Assembly: GCF_004923205.2 (NCBI RefSeq) | Contig: NZ_SELD02000018.1 | Coordinates: 124,001 to 188,000 of the forward strand | Direction: 5' to 3' | DNA from: Paracoccus aeridis | Lineage (GTDB): Bacteria > Pseudomonadota > Alphaproteobacteria > Rhodobacterales > Rhodobacteraceae | Length of the DNA stretch: 64,000 nucleotides | Part shown: positions 56,627 through 64,000 of the stretch, piece after piece | How the letters are laid out: every line of letters begins with the position of its first letter | Position numbering within the stretch: position 1 is the first letter of the stretch | Program-made: the position numbers and the translations under genes | Notes under the pieces: model-generated | Told to the model about the DNA's origin: nothing | Databases searched by the model: none | The model's input: the letters and a program-made list of their open reading frames with translations, nothing else

Positions 56627-57673
56627 ATGCGGATCTTCGACGGTCACAACGACATGCTTCAACGGGTGGTCGCGGCCGGCGCGGGGGCCGCCGACCTGTT
56701 CCTGAACGGCGACGGGACCGGGCATCTCGACCTGCCGCGGATGCGCGCGGGCGGGTTCGCGGGCGGCTTCTTCGCGATCTGGATCCCCGATCCGGGCTAC
56801 GACACCGACGCGCAGCACCCCGCGCCCGACTGGACCCCGCCGTTCCGGCTCGACCTCCCGGCCGAGATCCCGCACGATACCGCCCTGCCGTCCGCCTTCG
56901 CGCAGGCGGCCGCGCTTCACGCGATGGAACGCACGGGCGAGCTTGCGATCTGCCGCAGCGCCGCCGACCTGCGCGGGGCGATGGATGCGGGCAAGATCGC
57001 CGCGGTCCTGCACATGGAAGGGGCCGAGGCGATCCGCGATCCCGACGCCCTCTTCCTGTGGCACGCCCTGGGCCTGCGCTCGCTGGGGCCGGTCTGGTCG
57101 CGCCCGACGCGGCACGGGCACGGGGTTCCGTTCGCCTTCCCCTCCAGCCCCGACACCGGCGAGGGGCTGACGCCCGCGGGACAGGCGCTGGTCCGCGACT
57201 GCAACGCGCTGCGGATCATGATCGACCTGTCGCACCTGAACGAACAGGGCTGCAACGACGTCGCCCGCCTGTCCGACGCGCCGCTGGTGGCGAGCCATTC
57301 GGGCGTCCATGCCATTGCCGCAAGCTCGCGCAACCTGACCGACCGGCAGCTGCGCCTGATCGCCGACAGCGGCGGCCTCGTCGGGCTGAACTTCGCCATC
57401 GGCTTCCTGCGCCCCGACGGCCGGCGCGAGGCGGTGCCGGGGATCGAGCTGATGCTGCGCCATCTGGACCACCTGCTGGGCCTGCTGGGCGAACGCGGCG
57501 TGGCGCTGGGGTCGGATTTCGACGGGGCGCTGATGCCGTCGGACATCGGCGACGTGACCGGCAGCGCGCGGCTGATCGAGGCGATGCGCGCGCACGGCTA
57601 CGGCGAGGACCTCGTCCAGAGGATCGCATGGCGGAACTGGGTCGACGTGCTCGAACGAACGTGGGGCGGCTGA
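56627..57673 (+). CDS. Dipeptidase, M19 (membrane dipeptidase) family
   Basis: 348 residues. Zinc ligands are H-x-D in 'RIFDGHNDMLQRV' (~residues 3-15), Glu in 'VLHMEGAEAI' (~130), and His in 'MIDLSHLNEQG' and 'LVASHSGVHAIAASSRNLTD' (~205 and ~225), followed by 'GVALGSDFDGALMP'. It cleaves dipeptides, possibly with D-amino-acid tolerance. No signal peptide. Start ATG 56627 matches the family N-terminus. Confidence 0.94.
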   Translation: MRIFDGHNDMLQRVVAAGAGAADLFLNGDGTGHLDLPRMRAGGFAGGFFAIWIPDPGYDTDAQHPAPDWTPPFRLDLPAEIPHDTALPSAFAQAAALHAMERTGELAICRSAADLRGAMDAGKIAAVLHMEGAEAIRDPDALFLWHALGLRSLGPVWSRPTRHGHGVPFAFPSSPDTGEGLTPAGQALVRDCNALRIMIDLSHLNEQGCNDVARLSDAPLVASHSGVHAIAASSRNLTDRQLRLIADSGGLVGLNFAIGFLRPDGRREAVPGIELMLRHLDHLLGLLGERGVALGSDFDGALMPSDIGDVTGSARLIEAMRAHGYGEDLVQRIAWRNWVDVLERTWGG

Positions 57674-57674
57674 C

Positions 57675-58709
57675 GTGACCGGGGCCAAGGGAGACGGGGC
57701 TGGCATGGGCGGGAATGACGTGAACGGGAATGATGTGGACGGACCCGAGAAGGCCGGGGCCGGGCAGAGCGGCGCGGATGTCCGCACGGGCGACGACGCC
57801 GCCGACTGCCTGATCGTCGGCGGCGGCCCGGCGGGGCTTACCGCGGCGATCTACCTCGGCCGTTTCCACCGCAGCGCGATCGTCGTCGACGCCGACGAGG
57901 GGCGGCTGTCGCTGATCCCGACCTCGCACAACCACCCGGGCTATCCGGGCGGGGTGCACGGCTGCGACCTTCTGGCCGACATGCGGGTGCAGGCGCGGCG
58001 CTACGGCGCGGAGCTCCGCTCGGGCGAGGTGACGAAGGTCATCCGCGACGGCGACGTCTTCACCGCCGAGACGACCGCCGGTGCGGTCCGCGCCCGCACG
58101 GTCCTGCTGGCGACCGGGGTCGTCAACCTGCGGCCTCCGGTGGAACCTCGGGCCCACGACGCCGCGGTCGCTGCCGGCCAGCTGCGCTACTGCCCGATCT
58201 GCGACGCGTTCGAGCAGACGGGCCGCCGCATCGGCGTCCTCGGCCTAGACCGCCACGGGCTGGCCGAGGCAATGTTCCTTCGGACCTACAGCGACGACGT
58301 GGTGGTGCTGGCGCTGGCCGCGCCCGACCTGGACGACGACGCGCGCGAGCAGGCGCGCAGCGCAGGCATCGCGATCGAGGAGGTGCCGGTCAGCAGCTTC
58401 GACTTCGACGCGGACGACGTCGGGCTGACGCTGGACGACGGGCGCACGCTGCGGGTCGACACGCTGTACGCCGCGCTGGGATCGCGGACCCGGAACGACC
58501 TGGGAGAGGCGCTGGGGACCGAGCTGTCGGGCAACCAGTGCTTCGTCACGGACGCACACCAGCGCTGTTCGGTGCCCGGCGTCTATGCCGCGGGCGACGC
58601 GGTCGAGGGGCTGGACCAGATCAGCTGCGCAATGGGCACGGCAGCCCGCGCGGCGGTCGCGATCCACAACGACCTGCGCAAGGCGGACGGCGAGGTGCTG
58701 CAGGACTGA
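57675..58709 (+). CDS. Thioredoxin-reductase-like FAD/NAD(P) oxidoreductase
   Basis: 344 residues from GTG 57675, one base after the dipeptidase stop (TGACGTG); ATG 57705 is an alternative. After a low-complexity start containing GNDVNGNDVDG, it has FAD motif 'CLIVGGGPAGLTAAIYLGRF' (~46-65), redox Cys pair C-P-I-C ('QLRYCPICDAFEQTGRRIGV', ~173) and C-terminal 'VPGVYAAGDAVEGLDQISCA'. The substrate is probably thioredoxin or a glutaredoxin-like partner, but some relatives are ferredoxin-NADP reductases. Confidence 0.88.
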   Translation: MTGAKGDGAGMGGNDVNGNDVDGPEKAGAGQSGADVRTGDDAADCLIVGGGPAGLTAAIYLGRFHRSAIVVDADEGRLSLIPTSHNHPGYPGGVHGCDLLADMRVQARRYGAELRSGEVTKVIRDGDVFTAETTAGAVRARTVLLATGVVNLRPPVEPRAHDAAVAAGQLRYCPICDAFEQTGRRIGVLGLDRHGLAEAMFLRTYSDDVVVLALAAPDLDDDAREQARSAGIAIEEVPVSSFDFDADDVGLTLDDGRTLRVDTLYAALGSRTRNDLGEALGTELSGNQCFVTDAHQRCSVPGVYAAGDAVEGLDQISCAMGTAARAAVAIHNDLRKADGEVLQD

Positions 58710-58712
58710 CCC

Positions 58713-59414
58713 TCAGACGCTGACCGCGCCCCAGTCGCGCCAGTCCAGCAGCGCCTGCGCGATCATGCCGACGCGGTCGGTGGCGATGAACGCCGCGAGC
58801 GCGATCAGCATGACGCCGGCCACGATCCGGGCAAGGGCGCGCGCATCCGGCCCCGCCCGCCGCAGCGGCGCCGCCAAGGGCGCAGCGAGGGCGGCGAGAA
58901 GGGCGAACGGCAGCGTCATCCCGATGCCGTAGAGCGCCAGCAGCCCGAGCCCCTGCCACGTCGACCCGGGCCGGTTCGCGAGATACAGGATCGCCGCGAG
59001 CGACGGCCCCGCGCAGGCGGCCCACCCGAACGCGAACGCCATCCCGAGCAGCCCCGCCCCGATGACCCCTGCACGAATGCCCCCCGGCCCGCGCGCCGGA
59101 ACCCGGACCCGCCCGGCCAAGAAGCGCCACCCGGCCAGCGCCAGCACCGCGACGGCGGTCCATGTCAGCCAGTTCCGCGCCTGTGCGAACAGGCCGCCCA
59201 CGACCGTCGCCCCCGCCCCAGTCAGCACGAACACGAGCGTCAGCCCGGCGGCGAAGGCGGCCCCCAGACGCGCAAGCTCCCCCGCCCGGCGCACCTCAGC
59301 CGCCGCCCCGACCAGCACGGCAAGGTAGAACGGCAGGACCGGCAGGATGCAGGGCGACCAGAACGACAGCAGCCCCGCGACGGCGGCGTCGGGGGCTGTG
59401 ATCACGGGCGGCAT
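58713..59414 (-). CDS. ccdA: Cytochrome c biogenesis/thiol transporter CcdA
   Basis: 233 residues with six helices. The two conserved Cys are in 'LLSFWSPCILPVLPFYLAVL' (~22) and 'FGWAACAGPSLAAILY' (~133). CcdA transfers electrons from cytoplasmic thioredoxin to periplasmic CcmG, which is encoded at 26.3 kb. It is the downstream gene of the fdxA run on the same strand. Confidence 0.93.
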   Translation of the reverse strand: MPPVITAPDAAVAGLLSFWSPCILPVLPFYLAVLVGAAAEVRRAGELARLGAAFAAGLTLVFVLTGAGATVVGGLFAQARNWLTWTAVAVLALAGWRFLAGRVRVPARGPGGIRAGVIGAGLLGMAFAFGWAACAGPSLAAILYLANRPGSTWQGLGLLALYGIGMTLPFALLAALAAPLAAPLRRAGPDARALARIVAGVMLIALAAFIATDRVGMIAQALLDWRDWGAVSV

Positions 59415-59448
59415 CGCGGCCTTTCAGCGCGACGGGCGGCTGCGCGTC

Positions 59449-59787
59449 TCAGTCGCCCTCGCCCGGCGCTTCCGAGAAGTACTTCTCCAGCTTGCCGGTC
59501 TGTCCGTCCATCTCGGCGGCGTTGGGCATCGGATCCTTCTTGCGGGTGATGACCGGCCACTGTTCGGAATACTTGCGGTTGAACTCTACCCAGTCTTCCA
59601 TGTTCGGCTCGGTATCCGGGCGGATGGCGTCGGCAGGGCATTCCGGCTCGCAGACGCCGCAGTCGATGCATTCGTCGGGATGGATGACCAGCGTATTCTC
59701 GCCCTCGTAGAAGCAGTCCACCGGACAGACTTCGACGCAGTCAGTATACTTGCACATGATGCAGTTGTCAGTGACGACGTAGGTCAT
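59449..59787 (-). CDS. fdxA: Ferredoxin FdxA (7Fe-8S type)
   Basis: 112 residues. It begins [20 protein letters not shown], with the C-x2-C-x4-C-x3-C set and a second cluster '[18 protein letters not shown]', as in bacterial [3Fe-4S][4Fe-4S] ferredoxins. The C-terminal extension is typical. It carries electrons in the cytoplasm; partners unknown. It is near the S4/helicase genes on the same strand. Confidence 0.96.
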   Translation of the reverse strand: MTYVVTDNCIMCKYTDCVEVCPVDCFYEGENTLVIHPDECIDCGVCEPECPADAIRPDTEPNMEDWVEFNRKYSEQWPVITRKKDPMPNAAEMDGQTGKLEKYFSEAPGEGD

Positions 59788-59890
59788 CGGCGGCGCCCCC
59801 AGCTTCGTGGACCTGACCTAGACCCAAGCGCGGGCCGGTTCAACCCGCGCCGACCGGGATCCCGCGTTGCATCGCGCCCGCCGCCCGCCT

Positions 59891-60265
59891 CTACGCGTCG
59901 GCCGCGGCGCCCGGATCGCCGCCATCCTCCGGTTCGCCCGCCTCTGCAGAACAGCCGTCGGGCGGGTCGGTCAGATCCTCGTAGAGCAGCCGCGCCTCGG
60001 TCGCCGGGCCGCGGCGTTCGCCCGCGGAGATGACGCGGAGGACGCGGACCTTGCCGAAGGTGGCGGCCGTGATGACGTCGCCGGGGCGCACCACCTGGCC
60101 CGGCTTGCGGCAGGGCTGGCCGTTCAGGCGCACGCCGCCTGCGGCGATGCGGTCGGCGGCGAGGGTGCGGGTCTTGAAGACCCGCGCGTGGCAGAGCCAG
60201 CGGTCCAGCCGGATCGCCTCGCCGGGCGGGGCGGCGGGCCCGGGGATGTCACGACCCCGCGCCAC
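59891..60265 (-). CDS. S4-domain RNA-binding protein (Hsp15-like)
   Basis: 124 residues. The S4 fold is 'IRLDRWLCHARVFKTRTLAA' then 'GGVRLNGQPCRKPGQVVRPG' (~18-64). It resembles E. coli Hsp15, which binds stalled 50S subunits. It follows the helicase gene by 26 bases, a conserved order, so an RNA-linked joint function is plausible. The C-terminus is acidic and low-complexity. Confidence 0.92.
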   Translation of the reverse strand: MARGRDIPGPAAPPGEAIRLDRWLCHARVFKTRTLAADRIAAGGVRLNGQPCRKPGQVVRPGDVITAATFGKVRVLRVISAGERRGPATEARLLYEDLTDPPDGCSAEAGEPEDGGDPGAAADA

Positions 60266-60291
60266 TCAGCCGTCCCCGGCACGCGAGGTCA

Positions 60292-63200
60292 TCACGTGCC
60301 GTTCTTGAGCGCCGCCAGCACGGCAAAGGGATTGTCGGGGTCGATCGGCTTGTCCTGGCGGGGCGGGCGCGCCTCGTAGCTGCGCGCAGGCTCGGACTTG
60401 CCGCCCTTGGGGCTGCCCTTGCCGCGGAACCCCTGGCCGTGGCCCTTGCCCTGGCCTTGGCCCTGACCTTGGCCATGCCCCTTGCCGTGGCCATCGCCCT
60501 GGCTGCGGTCGCCCCGGTCCCCGCGCTCGCCCTTGGGCCGATCGCCCCTGCCGCCTTCGTTGAAGCGCCGTTCGCCGCCTTCGCCGCCCGGCTTGCCGTG
60601 ACGGGCCCTGCCGCCCCGGTGCTGGCCGCCCCGGTCCTCGCCCTCGTGGTGCTGGCCGCCGTGGTGCTGGCCGTCGCGGCCCGAGCCCTCGGCAAGGGCG
60701 CCGTCGGCAGGCTGGCCCCCGGCGGATTGCCGGGCGCCCTGCGCACCACCGCGGACGTTGCGGTTGCCGCGCGGGCCGCGGGTCTCGCCCTCGGCGCCGC
60801 CGTGCCGGCGCTGGCCGCCGCGGGGACGCGGCGCCCAGGTGAAGGTGAAGAAGGTCTCGTTCTCGACGACCGGCGGCTCGGCGGCCGAGGCCGCCTCGAC
60901 CACCTGGGCGGCGGCGACAGGACCATCCTCGCCGCCGGCAGCGGCCGCTGCCTGCGCTTCCGCTTCGGCAGTGGCTTCGGCGGCGGCTTCCGCAGCGCGG
61001 CGCTCGGCCTGCTCCGCTTCCCAGCGGGCGCGGGTCTCGGCCGCGAGGACGCTTTCCTCCTCGGTCATCGGCGCATCCGAGGCGGGCGAGGCGTCCGGCG
61101 CAGGCTCGGCCACGACCGGCGTAGCGCTGGCCTTAGGCCGCTCGCCCGGCTCGGCCTTGTAGCCGAGGCCGCGCATGAGGTCGGCGAACTGCGCCAGCGT
61201 CATCCCGGTGATCGACAGCATGTCCGGCGTCGCCTCGAACCCGGCCCGGCTGTCCTGCCCGCGCAGCAGGTCGGCGAGCCGTTCCAGCATGTCGATGCGG
61301 ATCGCGCGCTCGCCCGCCGGGTGATAGCCCGACAGCGTGTAGGCGCGGCGCGGCACGTCGGGCAGGTTCGGGATCGTGACCAGGCCGGGGGGCGGGCTGC
61401 CGGGGAATTCGTCCGCGCCGTCCCACAGCGCGGTCAGCAGCAGCCGCAACCGCGTCGGCGCGGGCTTCAGCAGCGCCGGCTGGAAGATCGTGTACTGCCC
61501 GAACCGGACCCCGTGCTTGCGCAGGCTGCCCCGCGCGTCCTGGTCCAGTTCCTTGATCTCCTGCGCCACGCCCTCGCGCGGCAGGACCCCCATCGCCTCG
61601 ACCAGGCGGAACGCCACGCCGCGGGCGAGACCGCTCAGCGTCTCGTCGTCACGCATGGCGATCAGCGGCTCGAAGCCCGAGGCGATCTTTCGGTCGATGA
61701 AGTGCTGGAGCCTGCGGCGCACCTTTTCCGCGATCTCGGGGCCGGCCTCCTCGTCGACGAAGACCTCGATCCCCGGCTTCAGCGGATCGGTGCCCTTCAC
61801 CAGCTTGCCGACGGCCGAGCCGCCCCACATCAGGCCGCCCTGCTCGGTGAAGTCGAGCTCGGTGTCGGGCGCGTTGTAGAAGCGGTCCGACCGCAGGTGG
61901 AACTCGGGCCGCAGCGCCTCGTAGGCGGCGCGGGTCAGCATCCTTGCCTCGTCGCCCGTGGCAGAGGGGTCGGTGCGGAACCGGAAGCCTTCCAGCCGGC
62001 CGGCGAACTCGCCTTCGACCGTCACTTCGCCCTTGTCGTTCACCTCGGCCACCAGGCTCTCCTTCTGCTTGAGCCGCCGCAATAGCACCGAGGTGCGGCG
62101 GTCCACGAATCTTTGCGTCAGCGCTGCATGCAGCGCGTCCGACAGGCGATCTTCTACCGCGCGAGTCTCGCCCCGCCAATGGGCTTCGTCCCGGACCCAG
62201 CCGCCGCGCTGCGCGACATAGGTCCATGTGCGGATATACGCCAGCCGCTTGGACAGGGCGTCGATGTCGCCCGCGGGCTTGTCGATCCGCTCGACCGCGC
62301 GCGCCATCCAGTCGGCGGGGATGCCGCCGTCCTGCACGAAGCCGAAGATCCGGGACAGAAGCGTCGTGTGCTCGACCGGCGAGATGCTGCGGAAATCGGG
62401 CACGCGGCAGACGTCCCACAGCAGCCGCACGTCCCTGGGATGCGTCACCCGGTCGCGGATCTCGGGCAGGTCGCGCAGCACCTTGAGCGCGCGCAGGTCG
62501 TCCGCCTCGCGCCCGCGCATCAGCCATTCGCTGCCCGAGGGCTGTTCCAGCGACTGGACGAGCCGGTCCACGGTCCCGAATTCCAGCGACGGGTTGCGCC
62601 ACATCAGGCGGCTGATGGGCTGGAAGCGGTGGTTCTCGATCGCCTCGATCAGCCCTTCCTCCAAGGGCTGCGCCTCGCCGGTGACGCCGAAGGTGCCGGG
62701 TTCCGTGTGGCGGCCGGCGCGGCCGGCGATCTGGCCCAGCTCGTGCGGGAACAGGGGCCGCATCCGCCGGCCGTCGAACTTGTGCGTGGCCTCGAAGGCG
62801 ACGTGGCGGATGTCGAGGTTCAGCCCCATCCCGATCGCGTCGGTCGCGACGAGGTAATCGACCTCGCCCGCCTGGTACATCGCGACCTGCGCGTTCCGGG
62901 TCCGGGGCGACAGCGCGCCCATCACCACCGCGCAGCCGCCCTTCTGCCGCCGCAGCAGCTCGGCCGTCGCATAGACGTCATCGACGCTGAAGCCGACGAT
63001 GGCCGAGCGCGCGGGCATCCGGCTGAGCTTCTTCGACCCGGCCCAGCTGAGCGTGGAGAACCGCTCGCGCCGCATGAACTGCGCGTTCGGGACCAGCGCG
63101 GCGATGGCCGGGCGCATGGTGTCGGACCCGAGCAGCAGCGTCTCGTGCAGGCCGCGCATGTTCAGCAGCCGGTCGGTGAAGACGTGGCCGCGTTCCGGGT

Positions 63201-63519
63201 CGGCGCAAAGCTGGATCTCGTCGATGGCGACGAAGTCGGCCAGCACGTCGGGCATCGCCTCGGTCGTGGCGACCCAGTAGGCGGTGCGTTCGGGGACGAT
63301 CCGTTCCTCGCCCGTGACCAGCGCCACGACGGACGGGCCGCGCGCCTTGACGATGCGGTCGTAGACCTCGCGCGCAAGGAGCCGCAGCGGCAGGCCGATC
63401 ACGCCGGTGCGGTGGGCCAGCATCCGTTCGATCGCGTAATGCGTCTTGCCCGTGTTCGTGGGCCCCAGCACGGCGGTGACGCGCGCGCGCTCGACCGACG
63501 CGCTCATCGTGCCGGCCAT
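60292..63519 (-). CDS. Suv3-like DEAD/DExH RNA helicase with glycine-rich tail
   Basis: 1075 residues from ATG 63519, overlapping the TPR stop by one base. Helicase core: Walker A 'VLGPTNTGKTHYAIER' (~17-32), D-E-I-Q motif II (~99), 'MGALSPRTRNAQVA', motif VI 'QIAGRAGRHTEPG' (~270). It resembles mitochondrial Suv3, which unwinds RNA for decay. After ~850, an acidic/Ala region leads to a ~170-residue Gly/His/Gln/Arg tail (RGG- and GHGQG-like repeats), ending 'PDNPFAVLAALKNGT', a C-terminal signature common in alphaproteobacterial members. The start at 63507 is an alternative. Confidence 0.93.
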   Translation of the reverse strand: MAGTMSASVERARVTAVLGPTNTGKTHYAIERMLAHRTGVIGLPLRLLAREVYDRIVKARGPSVVALVTGEERIVPERTAYWVATTEAMPDVLADFVAIDEIQLCADPERGHVFTDRLLNMRGLHETLLLGSDTMRPAIAALVPNAQFMRRERFSTLSWAGSKKLSRMPARSAIVGFSVDDVYATAELLRRQKGGCAVVMGALSPRTRNAQVAMYQAGEVDYLVATDAIGMGLNLDIRHVAFEATHKFDGRRMRPLFPHELGQIAGRAGRHTEPGTFGVTGEAQPLEEGLIEAIENHRFQPISRLMWRNPSLEFGTVDRLVQSLEQPSGSEWLMRGREADDLRALKVLRDLPEIRDRVTHPRDVRLLWDVCRVPDFRSISPVEHTTLLSRIFGFVQDGGIPADWMARAVERIDKPAGDIDALSKRLAYIRTWTYVAQRGGWVRDEAHWRGETRAVEDRLSDALHAALTQRFVDRRTSVLLRRLKQKESLVAEVNDKGEVTVEGEFAGRLEGFRFRTDPSATGDEARMLTRAAYEALRPEFHLRSDRFYNAPDTELDFTEQGGLMWGGSAVGKLVKGTDPLKPGIEVFVDEEAGPEIAEKVRRRLQHFIDRKIASGFEPLIAMRDDETLSGLARGVAFRLVEAMGVLPREGVAQEIKELDQDARGSLRKHGVRFGQYTIFQPALLKPAPTRLRLLLTALWDGADEFPGSPPPGLVTIPNLPDVPRRAYTLSGYHPAGERAIRIDMLERLADLLRGQDSRAGFEATPDMLSITGMTLAQFADLMRGLGYKAEPGERPKASATPVVAEPAPDASPASDAPMTEEESVLAAETRARWEAEQAERRAAEAAAEATAEAEAQAAAAAGGEDGPVAAAQVVEAASAAEPPVVENETFFTFTWAPRPRGGQRRHGGAEGETRGPRGNRNVRGGAQGARQSAGGQPADGALAEGSGRDGQHHGGQHHEGEDRGGQHRGGRARHGKPGGEGGERRFNEGGRGDRPKGERGDRGDRSQGDGHGKGHGQGQGQGQGKGHGQGFRGKGSPKGGKSEPARSYEARPPRQDKPIDPDNPFAVLAALKNGT

Positions 63520-63986
63520 CAGACCGGCGTCCCCTCGGCGGCCTGCCGCAGACGTGCGACGCCCTCCTCGGCCTCGACCTGGTGCGGGTTGACGGCGAGG
63601 CTCGCGCGATACGCCTTGAGCGCGGCGCGGTCGCGGCCCAGCTCCTCGAGCATGGTGGCCAGCTGCGTGAGCGCGGGCCAGTAGCGCGGCTCGATCAGCA
63701 GGACGCGGCGAAGGTCGTCGGCGGCAGGGCCGAGATCGCCGCCCAGATAGAACGCCTCGGCCCGCGCCGCCCAGCCGGGGGCGAAGCCGGGCGCGTGTTC
63801 GGTGAGCGCGGTCAGGTGGCCGATGGCGCCGCGGGTGTCGCCCGCGTCCAGCGCCGCGTAGCCGCGCTTCAGCAGCAGGTCGGCCACGGCGGACCCCGAC
63901 CGCGACCATTCGCGCAGGATGTCGCTTTCGGCGGCGGCCCACCCCTCGCCCTCGGTCTGGGCAAGCTCGGCGAACAGGTCGTCCAT
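63519..63986 (-). CDS. TPR-repeat protein
   Basis: At least 155 residues with about three tetratricopeptide repeats ('LLKRGYAALDAGDTRGAIGH', 'AARAEAFYLGGDLGPAADDL', 'TMLEELGRDRAALKAYRASL', ~37-140). The frame is open to the window's right edge (reads PAGE before MDDLF), so the true start and a possible signal peptide may lie outside. Its TGA overlaps the helicase ATG. It probably acts as a protein-binding adaptor; the partner is unknown. Confidence 0.82.
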   Translation of the reverse strand: MDDLFAELAQTEGEGWAAAESDILREWSRSGSAVADLLLKRGYAALDAGDTRGAIGHLTALTEHAPGFAPGWAARAEAFYLGGDLGPAADDLRRVLLIEPRYWPALTQLATMLEELGRDRAALKAYRASLAVNPHQVEAEEGVARLRQAAEGTPV

Positions 63987-64000
63987 CTCGCCTGCGGGCA

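Noticed and set aside
60430..60720. Short tandem repeats as a possible CRISPR or VNTR locus
   Set aside because: They are in-frame codons of the helicase's Gly/His/Gln tail, with no regular repeat-spacer structure.

Overview
The window is a high-GC chromosomal segment of an alphaproteobacterium, most likely a member of the Rhodobacteraceae/Paracoccaceae (inference). The support is gene content and order: yajC-secD-secF followed directly by ccmABCDG, a TIGR02300 FYDLN-acid protein, a mitochondrial-type NDUFS4-like complex I accessory subunit, a Suv3-like helicase ending in PDNPF-AVLAAL and followed by an S4 protein and fdxA, a B12-dependent ribonucleotide reductase, and a TTAA-N7-TTAA site of CtrA type. 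No phage, transposase, CRISPR array or rRNA is visible. Two tRNA genes are present (Ala-GGC and Arg-UCU).

Layout. 1-9.4 kb: an exopolysaccharide-type cluster in two divergent arms. The minus arm is deacetylase, Wzy/O-antigen-ligase-like polymerase, GT2 and GT4. The plus arm is a Wzx-type flippase and GT2, followed by a minus-strand GT4 and a small P-loop ATPase. 9.4-12.8 kb: LysE exporter and a TetR regulator divergent from DoxX-like and MFS genes, with two matching 16-bp operator-like sites between them. 12.8-17.4 kb: patatin and SDR genes below a truncated HAD fragment, then an arsenic operon in which arsR and arsC are intact but the acr3 pump gene is broken in three places. 17.5-20.4 kb: guaB and a FadL/OmpP1-like porin. 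20.6-26.8 kb: Sec translocon accessory and cytochrome c maturation operon. 26.9-36.4 kb: housekeeping genes (M20 amidohydrolase, mazG, dusA, IscA-like, tpiA, hom, GntR regulator, YgjP-like peptidase, FYDLN protein), with a GT8-like enzyme and an uncharacterised protein inserted. 36.6-47.9 kb: tRNA-Ala, nrdJ, 5-FTHF cyclo-ligase, mgtE, inositol-phosphatase family enzyme, XRE regulator, Bax-inhibitor-1 family protein, tRNA-Arg, GNAT enzyme and several very small polar proteins. 48.1-55.9 kb: a secreted RTX-GH16-RTX glycanase, the NDUFS4-like protein, a Cu/Zn superoxide dismutase with a repetitive N-terminal extension, uvrB and a secreted I78-inhibitor-domain protein. 55.9-64 kb: orphan ParA ATPase, M19 dipeptidase, thioredoxin-reductase-like enzyme, ccdA, fdxA, S4 protein, Suv3-like helicase and a TPR protein.

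How parts may work together. The polysaccharide cluster would build, polymerise and export a glycan, and the RTX-GH16 protein 40 kb away has the architecture of secreted glycanases that trim such polymers; this link is inferred. The ccm genes, CcmG and CcdA together cover haem delivery and thiol reduction for cytochrome c assembly. The ars locus would still bind arsenite and reduce arsenate, but has lost its own efflux pump.

I found no clear, wholly new multi-gene system. The observations most worth follow-up are the decaying ars operon, the paired TetR operators, the CtrA-type site upstream of nrdJ, the palindrome upstream of the RTX glycanase, the repeat-extended SodC, and the scattered set of tiny, strongly translated disordered proteins. 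Starts were chosen by eye from ribosome-binding sites and family N-termini; no database search was possible.
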